Assembly: GCF_934372025.1 (NCBI RefSeq)
Contig: NZ_CAKROJ010000071.1
Coordinates: 1-10,223, forward strand
DNA length: 10,223 nt
Direction: 5' to 3'
From: an uncultured Blautia sp.
GTDB taxonomy: Bacteria > Bacillota > Clostridia > Lachnospirales > Lachnospiraceae
Part shown: piece after piece, positions 1-6,786 of the stretch
How the letters are laid out: each line of letters opens with the position of its first letter
Position numbering within the stretch: the stretch's first letter is position 1
Translations under genes and position numbers: made by a program
The notes under the pieces: model-generated
Database searches by the model: none
What the model saw: the letters and a program-made list of their open reading frames with translations, nothing else
What the model was told of the DNA's origin: nothing

Positions 1-23
1 CCGAGTTTCTGAAGAAATTTCAT
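1..23 (-). CDS. PTS EIIC-type permease, 5' end only (runs off left edge)
   Basis: Only the first seven codons and part of the eighth are in the window; the protein starts MKFLQKL. The ATG at 23-21 (minus strand) follows an excellent ribosome binding site, AAAGGAGGGGG, and lies 68 bp downstream of the IIA gene on the same strand. The start resembles the N-terminus of glucose/maltose/GlcNAc-family EIIC proteins, which often begin with a short amphipathic MK-LQ-LG segment before the first membrane helix. With the IIA gene next door, a membrane EIIC or EIICB subunit is the natural reading. Domain content and substrate cannot be judged from so few residues. Confidence 0.55.
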
Positions 24-53
24 ATATTTCCCCCTCCTTTTGTTTATACTAAA

Positions 54-67
54 CTGGACTGCTCCAG
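54..67 (-). other. Small hairpin between the PTS IIA and EIIC genes
   Basis: CTGGA and TCCAG form a perfect 5 bp stem around a 4 nt loop, extendable outward by a G-U and an A-U pair. It sits in the 68 bp between the IIA stop and the EIIC ribosome binding site. There is no proper T tract, so it is more likely an mRNA stability or partial attenuation element than a terminator. Such short stems also arise by chance. Confidence 0.25.
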
Positions 68-91
68 CTAGTTACGTTTGGTGCACAGAGA

Positions 92-574
92 TTATTTTGA
101 GAGCTTGAGAACGGCTTCATCTAACGCAACATCTCCTTCTTTCTGAAGCGTTATTTTAGAATAATCATCTGTGTTGCAGATCAGAACCGGAGTGATCGTA
201 TTTAAACCGGCCTCTTTTATTTTGTCGAAATCTACTTCCATCAGCAGATCTCCTTTTTTGACCTGATCTCCGGCTGCAACATGTGCTGTAAATGGTTCTC
301 CCTTAAGAGTAACAGTATCCAGTCCGATGTGAATCAGAAGTTCAGCACCCTGACTGCTTGTCAGTGTCACTGCATGAAGTGTATCGAATACCATAGTCAC
401 TTCACCGTCAGCAGGTGCATATACTTTTCCTTCAGAAGGAATCACTGCAAATCCGTCACCAAGAATCTTTTCAGAAAAAGTCGGATCCGGAACTTCTGTA
501 AGCGGAACTACTTTTCCTTTACAAGGTGGATAAATTACATTTCCTTTTTCTTTTCCTTTGAAAAATCCAAACAT
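92..574 (-). CDS. crr: PTS glucose-family IIA component (Crr-like)
   Basis: This is a 160-residue cytoplasmic phosphocarrier of the glucose PTS family. It takes phosphate from HPr and passes it to the IIB domain of a glucose-type permease. Length and fold match a stand-alone IIA-Glc. The N-terminal part (about 20-60) carries the usual APADGEV segment. Both active-site histidines are visible: H67 in DTLHAVTL and H82, the phosphorylated residue, in LLIHIGLD. A late segment, AAGDQVKKGDLL, is also typical. The frame stays open upstream to 649, but the ATG at 574 is preceded by AAAGGAGAG and begins the conserved protein MFGFFKGK, so it is chosen. The EIIC gene follows on the same strand after 68 bp. 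In Firmicutes the IIA is often fused to EIICB; here it is separate and comes first. Sugar specificity cannot be set from IIA. Confidence 0.93.
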   Translation of the reverse strand: MFGFFKGKEKGNVIYPPCKGKVVPLTEVPDPTFSEKILGDGFAVIPSEGKVYAPADGEVTMVFDTLHAVTLTSSQGAELLIHIGLDTVTLKGEPFTAHVAAGDQVKKGDLLMEVDFDKIKEAGLNTITPVLICNTDDYSKITLQKEGDVALDEAVLKLSK

Positions 575-626
575 GTTATACTCTCCTTTGTCAGAAAAAT
601 TGCTTAAAAAAAGAACATTGTTAAAA

Positions 627-656
627 ATTATAACAGAAAATCTGCACAATTTTTAA
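627..656 (-). promoter_or_regulatory. Extended -10 promoter for the PTS IIA gene
   Basis: On the minus strand, TGTTATAAT gives a consensus -10 (TATAAT, 627-632) with the TG extension. A weak TTAAAA at 651-656 could be the -35, with an 18 bp spacer. Transcription would start about 46 nt before the IIA ATG. It indicates that the PTS genes have a promoter separate from the AraC gene upstream. I saw no clear antiterminator-binding (RAT) hairpin in the short leader. Confidence 0.55.
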
Positions 657-770
657 GCGAATTTATCTTGATACTCTATATATATTAACCATTGCACTAC
701 GTTTTGTCCAGAACTTTTTATTGATTTTTTTCAGTGGGTGTAAAACAGAACGATTTTAATGCCGGGTCAT

Positions 771-1610
771 TCAGTTTTTTTCTTTATCTTTTTTCTTGAG
801 TTTACGATAAGTTCCAGGGGTCATGCCACAGGATTTACGAAAACTCTGGGATAAATAACTCTGAGAGGAAAATCCTACCAGATGAGCAATATCTGAAATC
901 CCGTAATCTGAATTTTCAAGGAGTTCTTTACAAACATCGATGCGTTTCTGTGTCAGATAATTTATCGGAGAAATTCCATAATACTTTGTGAATCTGTGAC
1001 TCAGGTAATACTTGTTCAGATGACTGAGCGCGGCCAGATGATCCAGGGTGATATTTTCTCCGTAATTGGAATCAAGATAACGCTTGATGTATGCACATTC
1101 TCTGCTGGGAGTCTGTGATGTGATCAGTTCAAAAGGAGAGTCCGTAATGCGCTGAAGCTGGAGAAGCAAAACGTCCAGCATGTGCTTACAGATGATCTCA
1201 TATCCTTTGGACTGTTCATCCAGCTCCTGAAACAGAGAGTTAAAGTAGAATAACAGATCCTTCTTTTTTTGTTTGCAGTTGAAAATGCGATATTCTTTTT
1301 GGGTATTAAAAGAAAAAGACAATCCGTCTACTCCGACAGTGAAATAACTGAGAGGAGGGGTTCCCTTTGAAATCTCTGTGTGTTTGATATGAGGATTGAC
1401 GATGATCAGATCATCCTTGGAAATTGGATATATTTCATCCTCAAGGAGAAATTCGCCATGTCCATCCCGTACATAAAATAATTCAGTAAAAGAATGCGAG
1501 TGGGGAATGCTTGGCCAGTCACCTTCATAGCGGGAAGAGGATGCATTCAAAAGTCTGACATTCTGTGAGGTAGATTCTTCAGGAGTGAAACGAAGAGACT
1601 GTGTGCTCAT
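771..1610 (-). CDS. AraC-family transcriptional regulator with N-terminal cupin domain
   Basis: A 279-residue DNA-binding regulator. Residues about 15-95 form an AraC-type cupin ligand-binding domain, with PHSHSFTELFYV (37-47) and NPHIKHTE (72-79) supplying the usual His/Glu positions. Residues about 172-272 are the two-helix-turn-helix AraC domain: first helix pair near 187-212 (ITLDHLAALSHLNKYYLSHRF) and second near 237-269, ending in the family signature GMTPGTYRK. The ATG follows AAAGGAGGC at good spacing. The gene is divergent from the sugar transporter genes starting at 1966. This is the common layout for an activator that senses the imported sugar or its breakdown product and switches on the transporter. 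The ligand is unknown. The downstream PTS genes on the same strand have their own promoter, so a shared function is not implied. Confidence 0.92.
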   Translation of the reverse strand: MSTQSLRFTPEESTSQNVRLLNASSSRYEGDWPSIPHSHSFTELFYVRDGHGEFLLEDEIYPISKDDLIIVNPHIKHTEISKGTPPLSYFTVGVDGLSFSFNTQKEYRIFNCKQKKKDLLFYFNSLFQELDEQSKGYEIICKHMLDVLLLQLQRITDSPFELITSQTPSRECAYIKRYLDSNYGENITLDHLAALSHLNKYYLSHRFTKYYGISPINYLTQKRIDVCKELLENSDYGISDIAHLVGFSSQSYLSQSFRKSCGMTPGTYRKLKKKDKEKN

Positions 1611-1675
1611 AGAAAGTGCCTCCTTTCATATTGCTGTAATCTGGATTGAAAAATTTAGTGATTTTGTCTAATGCG

Positions 1676-1712
1676 ATACAAGTGCCGCCAATAAAAGCAG
1701 GAGCACTTGTAT
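1676..1712. repeat. Perfect 10 bp inverted repeat in the divergent control region
   Basis: ATACAAGTGC (1676-1685) and GCACTTGTAT (1703-1712) are exact reverse complements, separated by 17 bp. On the AraC strand the element lies about 65-100 nt upstream of the ATG. It could be an operator for a dimeric regulator, or a hairpin in the AraC mRNA leader. A TTTTATGTTT run follows on the plus strand, which would suit a weak terminator, but no gene is known to read into it from that side. Confidence 0.6.
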
Positions 1713-1876
1713 TTTATGTTTGGAATAAATGCACAAAAAAAATAAAAAATATACTTGCTACAGGATATTCTGTTCAGATGAAATAAATATATCAAAAATT
1801 ATGTGCAACATTTTTTATATAATATCATAAGCAATTCCAAAGAGCAAGATTCCTAAAAAACAAAGCAAAAAGCGAA

Positions 1877-1905
1877 TTGAAATAGCTCTGGAAAGCACGT
1901 ATTCT
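1877..1905 (+). promoter_or_regulatory. Likely sigma-A promoter of the sugar ABC operon
   Basis: TTGAAA (1877-1882, five of six matches to the -35 consensus) is followed after exactly 17 bp by TATTCT (1900-1905, four of six). Transcription would begin near 1912, giving a leader of about 54 nt before the ATG at 1966. A weak -10 suits an activator-dependent promoter, in keeping with the divergent AraC gene. There is no good match to a cre box nearby. Confidence 0.45.
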
Positions 1906-1965
1906 ATAAGTACCAAAAGAACAGAAACTTAATAAATTAAAAATTTTCAAGGGAGGAAATTTTAA

Positions 1966-3249
1966 ATGAAGAAAAAAGGATTTTTAAGTGTTTTACTGGC
2001 AGCTGCAATGGTTGGCTCTATGATCGCAGCTGTTCCGGCCGCAGCAGCAGGTGAGGACCAGACATTAACCGTATGGTGCTGGGACCCGAACTTCAATATT
2101 TATGCAATGCAGCAGGCAGAAAAACTGTATCAGGAAGATCACCCGGATTTCAAATTGGATATCCAGGAAAACGTATATACTGATATCGAAACAAAACTGA
2201 TCACAGCTGCAACATCCGGTGACTTCAGCACACTTCCGGATATCTTCTTAATGCAGGATTATTCCTATCACAAAAACGTTGCAAGTTTTCCGGACGTATT
2301 TACAGACCTGACAGATTCAGGAATTGATTTTACACAGTTCTCCACTGGTAAACTCGCAGATTCTACTGTAGATGGCAAAAACTATGGTGTACCGTTTGAC
2401 AATGGTGCAACGATTATGGCAATCCGTTCTGATATCGTTGAAGAAGCTGGTTTAACAACAGATGATTTCAAAGATATCACATGGTCCAAATTTATGGAAC
2501 TTGCTAAAACTGTAAAAGAAAAAACAGGTACACCGATGCTGACAACTTCAGGCGGATCAGAGCTTGTACTGGAAATGCTTCAGTCTGCAGGTGCTTCTCC
2601 GGTTGTTGATGGTGAAATCAAGGTTGCTGATAATGAAGCTCTGAAACAGGCGGTAGAAGTTTACGCAGAACTCGTTAACGAAGGATATATGACAGAGTAC
2701 ACTGACTGGGATCAGTATATCGCTTCCATGAACAATGGCGATGCAGCAGGCGTTATCAACGGATGCTGGATCATGTCATCAGTACAGGCTGCAGAAGATC
2801 AGGCAGGAAAATGGACAATCGTTAACATGCCTGCATTAGATGATGTAGATGGTGCTACAAACTATGCAAACTGCGGTGGAGCAAGCTGGGCAGTATCTTC
2901 TAACTGCCAGAATCCGGAACTCGCTTATGATTTCATCAAATCTACATTTGGTGCAAGTGTAGAACTTTATGATGATCTTCTTGTAAATGCAGGTGCAATT
3001 GCAAGTTATCTTCCGGCAGCTGAATCTGAAGTATATCAGGAAGCATCTGATTTCTACGGTGGACAGAAAGTATACTCTGATATTGTGGATTTCGCCAGCA
3101 AAGTTCCTGCATTTGACTGTGGCGCATACTACTCAGATATCAGAAGTGCACTCACAGATGTAGTTACAAACGTTGTACAGAAAGGTGCTGATGTAGAGGA
3201 AGAACTTCAGACAGCACAGGATACACTTGAGTTTAACATCGAAGGATAA
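1966..3249 (+). CDS. CUT1-family sugar ABC transporter substrate-binding protein
   Basis: A 427-residue extracellular solute-binding protein (family 1, MalE/UgpB-like), the usual length for oligosaccharide binders. It captures the sugar outside the cell and delivers it to the two permeases encoded next. Residues 1-28 are a signal peptide: KKK, a hydrophobic core, then VPAAAAG, which reads as a signal peptidase I site. The mature N-terminus (LTVWCWDPN) is the first beta strand and sugar contact region, and DIFLMQDYSY near residue 90 is a typical conserved block. Oddly there is no lipobox; the first cysteine is residue 38, inside the mature fold, although Gram-positive binding proteins are normally lipoproteins. 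The ATG follows GGGAGG. Codon use looks adapted to high expression. A hairpin separates it from the permeases. Substrate unknown. Confidence 0.93.
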   Translation: MKKKGFLSVLLAAAMVGSMIAAVPAAAAGEDQTLTVWCWDPNFNIYAMQQAEKLYQEDHPDFKLDIQENVYTDIETKLITAATSGDFSTLPDIFLMQDYSYHKNVASFPDVFTDLTDSGIDFTQFSTGKLADSTVDGKNYGVPFDNGATIMAIRSDIVEEAGLTTDDFKDITWSKFMELAKTVKEKTGTPMLTTSGGSELVLEMLQSAGASPVVDGEIKVADNEALKQAVEVYAELVNEGYMTEYTDWDQYIASMNNGDAAGVINGCWIMSSVQAAEDQAGKWTIVNMPALDDVDGATNYANCGGASWAVSSNCQNPELAYDFIKSTFGASVELYDDLLVNAGAIASYLPAAESEVYQEASDFYGGQKVYSDIVDFASKVPAFDCGAYYSDIRSALTDVVTNVVQKGADVEEELQTAQDTLEFNIEG

Positions 3250-3297
3250 TAAAGTTTAGGCAGTATGCTTAACACCTTTGAAGGATACAATTAATCT

Positions 3298-3344
3298 GGG
3301 CTGTCGCAAAATACGGACGTGATTTTGCGGCAGCCCTGTTTTTC
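3298..3344 (+). terminator. Terminator-like hairpin between binding protein and permease genes
   Basis: GGGCTGTCGCAAAAT (3298-3312) pairs with ATTTTGCGGCAGCCC (3322-3336): a 15 bp stem with one G-U pair and a 9 nt loop. It is followed by TGTTTTT. This looks like an intrinsic terminator, yet the permease ribosome binding site (AGGAGG, 3345-3350) begins right after it. Partial read-through, or protection of the upstream mRNA 3' end, would give much more binding protein than permease, a well-known arrangement in ABC sugar operons. Confidence 0.8.
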
Positions 3345-3356
3345 AGGAGGTCATTA

Positions 3357-4253
3357 ATGGCAAGTACTTCTAATGCAAAAAAGAAAATGAGCCTTGAGAA
3401 AAGACACAACCTGACAGGTTGGGCATTTTTAATTCCGGCATCATTACTGATTTTTGTATTCTGCTTTTATCCAATGTTCCAGGCGATCCTGCTTTCTTTT
3501 AAAAAGGGAATGGGTGACGCACAGACATGGGTAGGAATTGCAAACTACAGCAGAATCTTAAAAGATAAAACTTTTAAACAGTGTTTATTTAATACAGTAT
3601 TTTATTTCATCATTCAGGTACCGGTTATGCTGATCCTGGCTCTGATCCTGGCACAGCTTCTGAATGATAGAACACTTCGCTGCAAAGGCGTATTCAGAAC
3701 GATGATATTCCTTCCATGTGCAACATCACTGGTATCCTATTCCATGATCTTTAAGTCTCTGTTTGCACCGGATGGTTTTGTAAATATGATACTTACGAAA
3801 GTGGGGATTGGTGCAGTAGACTGGTTCCAGAATGCATGGGCGGCACGATTTGTGATTATCATTGCGCTGATCTGGAGATGGACAGGATATAACATGGTAT
3901 TTTATCTGTCCGGACTTCAGAATATTGATCAGTCAATCTATGAAGCAAGCCGGATTGATGGAGCAACTTCTGTTCAGCAGTTCTTTAAAATTACAATCCC
4001 GTTGCTGAAACCAACCATTCTTCTGACAGCGATCATGTCCACTTCAGGAACACTGCAGCTGTTTGATGAATCTGTAAACCTGACAGCAGGAGGTCCGGGA
4101 AAATCTACTATGACTCTTGCTCATTACATATACAATATTTCATTTGTTGAGACACCGAAGTTTAATTACGCGGCAGCATTATCTGTATTTATTCTTGTTT
4201 CAGTAGCAATCCTGTCTGCAATCCAGATGAAAGTAGGTGACAGTCGTGACTAG
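3357..4253 (+). CDS. CUT1 sugar ABC transporter permease (MalF/UgpA-like)
   Basis: A 298-residue membrane subunit of the importer. A basic N-terminus precedes about six membrane helices (roughly 20-45, 78-103, 112-135, 163-187, 215-235 and 270-291). The cytoplasmic EAA loop that docks on the ATPase is clear at 196-217: EASRIDGATSVQQFFKITIP, followed by LLKP. GGPGKSTMTLAHYIY (245-259) is another typical MalF-side block. It has the short form of the family, without the large extra loop of E. coli MalF. The ATG follows AGGAGG by 6 nt. The 3' end overlaps the second permease, so the two are likely translationally coupled and made in equal amounts. No ATPase gene occurs in the operon. Confidence 0.94.
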   Translation: MASTSNAKKKMSLEKRHNLTGWAFLIPASLLIFVFCFYPMFQAILLSFKKGMGDAQTWVGIANYSRILKDKTFKQCLFNTVFYFIIQVPVMLILALILAQLLNDRTLRCKGVFRTMIFLPCATSLVSYSMIFKSLFAPDGFVNMILTKVGIGAVDWFQNAWAARFVIIIALIWRWTGYNMVFYLSGLQNIDQSIYEASRIDGATSVQQFFKITIPLLKPTILLTAIMSTSGTLQLFDESVNLTAGGPGKSTMTLAHYIYNISFVETPKFNYAAALSVFILVSVAILSAIQMKVGDSRD

Positions 4254-5055
4254 TAAAATCAAACGTTTTTTTAAATATGCAGTTCTGATCATCACAAGTT
4301 TATTATCAGTATTTCCACTGTATTACATGCTTTCAGGAGCAACAAATAAGAGTATTGATATAGTGAGAGGACGACTGATCCCCGGAGGATATATTGCAGA
4401 GAATTTTAAAACTCTGATCGCAAACCAGAACCTTGGGCTTGCAATGTTTAACTCATTCCGAAATGCAATCCTGATCACGATCATTTCCTTATTAATATGT
4501 TCGATCGCCGGTTATGGATTTGAGATTTATCATGACAAAGGCAAAGATACTCTGATGAGCATTCTTCTGCTGGCAATGATGCTTCCTTTTGTAGCACTTA
4601 TGATCCCACTGTTCAAAATGTTTTCCACTATGGGACTTGTAAACAGCTGGATCGCACTTGTACTGCCGTCAGTATCCACGCCGTTTATGATCATGCTTTT
4701 CCGACAGGCGTCCAGATCTTTCCCTGTTGACATTATCGAAGCCAGCAGACTGGAAGGAATGGGAGAGGTAGCAATCTTCTTCAAAATGTATATGCCGGTC
4801 ATGAAGTCCACTTATGGCGCAGCAATGACGGTAACATTTATGAATGCATGGAATAACTATCTCTGGCCTAAGGTTATTCTGCAGGATAATGGATCTATTA
4901 CCATGCCGATGCTGGTTGCAAACTTAAAGAGTGGTTACAGTGTTGATTATGGAATGCTGATGCTTGGCGTTCTTATCTGTACTTTGCCTACAGCAATTAT
5001 CTTCTTCTGTCTGCAGAAGAGCTTTTCAAATGGACTGACAGGTGCAGTGAAATAA
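4246..5055 (+). CDS. CUT1 sugar ABC transporter permease (MalG/UgpE-like)
   Basis: A 269-residue second membrane subunit, partner of the preceding permease. It has about six membrane helices (roughly 10-30, 70-92, 103-125, 132-153, 190-210 and 236-257). The EAA loop is at 165-186: EASRLEGMGEVAIFFKMYMP. The start is a choice between two GTG codons, 4237 and 4246. I take 4246 because AGGTGA (4235-4240) stands 5 nt before it and because it overlaps the upstream stop in the compact GTGACTAG arrangement. The frame could begin three codons earlier. NAWNNYLWPKV (200-210) is the usual MalG-type block. Together the two permeases form the channel, probably driven by a shared MsmX-type ATPase encoded elsewhere. 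Confidence 0.93.
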   Translation: MTSKIKRFFKYAVLIITSLLSVFPLYYMLSGATNKSIDIVRGRLIPGGYIAENFKTLIANQNLGLAMFNSFRNAILITIISLLICSIAGYGFEIYHDKGKDTLMSILLLAMMLPFVALMIPLFKMFSTMGLVNSWIALVLPSVSTPFMIMLFRQASRSFPVDIIEASRLEGMGEVAIFFKMYMPVMKSTYGAAMTVTFMNAWNNYLWPKVILQDNGSITMPMLVANLKSGYSVDYGMLMLGVLICTLPTAIIFFCLQKSFSNGLTGAVK

Positions 5056-5071
5056 AGAGGAAATCGGATTT

Positions 5072-5521
5072 ATGCATGATTTTATAATGGATAAGACAGA
5101 ACAGAAACAGTTAGAAGCAGAGCTTATTTTTGCTAAAAAAATGGAGCTGATCGATGATGATACACTGGATGGGGTGGAGCGTAGACGTCAGATAGAGAAT
5201 CAGAAAAGAAAACAGATGCTGCAGGATGGAGAAATTGTTTATGGGATGGAGCAATTTTCTCTGCCGGCATATGTCAGATATGAGCAGACACGTTTTCGAT
5301 TGGATTTTGTTTCGGAGAGTGGTAAAATAAAGGAACATTATTCTTACAGAATGATTCCTGAGGAAGAAATACGGGCATTCTATGATGAAAACAGAGATCT
5401 GTTTACAAGATATCATGGGGACAGCTTTTCTTATGAAGAAGTAGCTATGATCATCAGAAAAAGAATACGGGAGATAGAATATGAAAAGGAAATCCACAAC
5501 ATATTATGTCAGCTCAATTAA
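5072..5521 (+). CDS. Uncharacterised 149-residue protein, possible SurA/PpiC-like helical domain
   Basis: I do not recognise a named family. The protein is soluble, highly charged and has no signal peptide or membrane segment. Residues 8-50 look like a long charged helix, possibly coiled coil. Residues 95-140, with IPEEEIRAFYDENRDLF then FSYEEVAMIIRKRIRE, resemble the helical linker of SurA/PpiC-type peptidyl-prolyl isomerases, but the parvulin catalytic domain is absent. A chaperone-like or scaffold role for the next gene product is a guess based on that and on the 41 nt gene overlap, which suggests coupled translation. The ATG at 5072 is preceded by AAAGAGG at a rather long 11 nt; a second ATG at 5087 has no ribosome binding site. 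It is the fourth gene of the transport operon, 16 bp after the permease. Confidence 0.8.
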   Translation: MHDFIMDKTEQKQLEAELIFAKKMELIDDDTLDGVERRRQIENQKRKQMLQDGEIVYGMEQFSLPAYVRYEQTRFRLDFVSESGKIKEHYSYRMIPEEEIRAFYDENRDLFTRYHGDSFSYEEVAMIIRKRIREIEYEKEIHNILCQLN

Positions 5522-6767
5522 AGGAAATGATACAAATGATGGTCTGACTCAGGAGACACCTTTCAGAACTCTGCAGCAGATTATGGAGAAAGAACTTGGA
5601 GCAGGAGACCGTGTCCTGCTGGAGCGTGGATCTGTTTTTGAGGATCAGTATCTGCATATCAGAGGCAGAGGAGAGAAGGATGCTCTGATTGAACTTGCAT
5701 CCTATGGAGAAGGTGATCTGCCGCATATCTGTGCAAATGGAACGGGAATCTGGTATCAGGATTATGGTACTCCGCTGGATTCTCCAGTCCATGTATATCA
5801 GGGAAATGTTTCTTCTGCAGTACTTCTTTATGATGCGGAATATATCTGGATCCATGATCTGGAAATCAGCAATAAAGATACTGTTTCAGAAGAGTATTCA
5901 AAGCCGGACAAAATGGACAGAACAGGCGTGGCTGTAGTTGCCCAGAACAGAGGCACACTTCATGAGATTATCCTGCAGAATCTTATGGTACATGATGTGA
6001 ATGGAAATGTTTACAATAAACATATGAACAATGGCGGTATTTATATGACCGCTCTGAAGCCGGAGAACGAAGAGCAGACGGGTGTTGCCAGATACGACGG
6101 GGTAACTGTTGAAGACTGTTGTGTATGGAATGTAAGCCGTTGGGGAATTGCAGTGGGATATTCCTATCAGCATGCCAGATTTGCTGGTGCAGAGCTTCAG
6201 GAAGAATGGTTCCTGCAGTATGGCCATGAAAATATCATTCTTAAAAATAATTATGTCAAAAATGCAGGGGGTGACGCACTTACCCCGATGTATGCCTTAA
6301 GGCCATTGGTTGAGCATAATATGTCAGATTCCTGTGCGTCAGAAATGAATGATCGGATCTACAGTCATCCACAGGACAGGATGGGAAAGGTCGCAGCAGC
6401 TATCTGGCCGTGGAAATGCAAAGACGCACTGTTTCGATTCAATGAGGCTGTTGATACGAGACTGAATCAGGATGGTATGGCATATGATGCTGATTCAGGT
6501 GACGGAACTGTCTATGAATATAATTACAGCCGACTGAATGAGGGTGGATGCATTATGTTTTGTCTGGAAGAGGCAATCCATAACACCTTCAGAAATAATG
6601 TGAGTTATGATGATCTGGGTGGAACTTTAAGTCCGTCCGGAAACCCGGATGCATATGTGGCAGAAAACCAGTTTTATATACGAAAAGGTGTTCCACTGCT
6701 GCGTAAAAACATGAGTGATGGCGAAGTGACACTTAAGAACAATGAGATTGTAGAAATTAATAGCTAG
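5481..6767 (+). CDS. Right-handed parallel beta-helix protein, putative cytosolic polysaccharide lyase or hydrolase
   Basis: A 428-residue protein of the pectin-lyase-like beta-helix type. The N-terminus (YYVSSIKGNDTNDGLTQETP, 8-27) is the capping motif seen at the front of many such enzymes. Repeating beta-helix coils follow at about 113-130, 147-172, 205-226, 249-262, 317-360 and 365-378, with recurring asparagine-rich turns such as ILKNNYVKNAGGDAL. DGMAYDADSGDGTVYEYNYS (331-350) followed by NEGG is the best conserved-looking block and may line the active site. There is no signal peptide, so it should act inside the cell on an imported oligosaccharide, consistent with its place behind the sugar importer. 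GGGAG stands 7 nt before the ATG, which lies inside the preceding gene. Reaction and substrate cannot be set; a non-catalytic role is possible. Confidence 0.85.
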   Translation: MKRKSTTYYVSSIKGNDTNDGLTQETPFRTLQQIMEKELGAGDRVLLERGSVFEDQYLHIRGRGEKDALIELASYGEGDLPHICANGTGIWYQDYGTPLDSPVHVYQGNVSSAVLLYDAEYIWIHDLEISNKDTVSEEYSKPDKMDRTGVAVVAQNRGTLHEIILQNLMVHDVNGNVYNKHMNNGGIYMTALKPENEEQTGVARYDGVTVEDCCVWNVSRWGIAVGYSYQHARFAGAELQEEWFLQYGHENIILKNNYVKNAGGDALTPMYALRPLVEHNMSDSCASEMNDRIYSHPQDRMGKVAAAIWPWKCKDALFRFNEAVDTRLNQDGMAYDADSGDGTVYEYNYSRLNEGGCIMFCLEEAIHNTFRNNVSYDDLGGTLSPSGNPDAYVAENQFYIRKGVPLLRKNMSDGEVTLKNNEIVEINS

Positions 6768-6786
6768 ATCAAAAGGAGGGAATGTT

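Larger units (their letters stand above)
1611..1965. other. Divergent control region between AraC regulator and sugar transport operon
   Basis: This 355 bp gap is AT-rich and has no convincing coding potential. It holds the ribosome binding sites of both genes, a perfect 10 bp inverted repeat (1676-1712), and a plausible sigma-A promoter toward the binding-protein gene (1877-1905). A second -10-like TATAAT lies at 1818-1823 but has no matching -35. Two imperfect direct repeats, AGCAATTCC (1830-1838) and AGCAAGATTCC (1843-1853), lie upstream of the promoter and could be part of an AraC-type operator, though the 13 bp period is shorter than usual. I could not find a convincing promoter for the AraC gene. 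Confidence 0.6.

Noticed and set aside
281..607. Plus-strand 108-residue frame over the PTS IIA gene
   Set aside because: It is antisense to a clear IIA gene, with Cys/Ser/Phe-rich composition and no recognisable domain.
575..649. Upstream extension of the PTS IIA gene to 649
   Set aside because: The extra 25 residues have no ribosome binding site and no family match; it also overlaps the promoter, while ATG 574 has AAAGGAGAG and begins the conserved protein.
1818..1823. TATAAT as the main promoter of the transport operon
   Set aside because: The -35 position reads AAAATT; the TTGAAA-17-TATTCT pair at 1877-1905 is better placed. In such AT-rich DNA a lone TATAAT is common.
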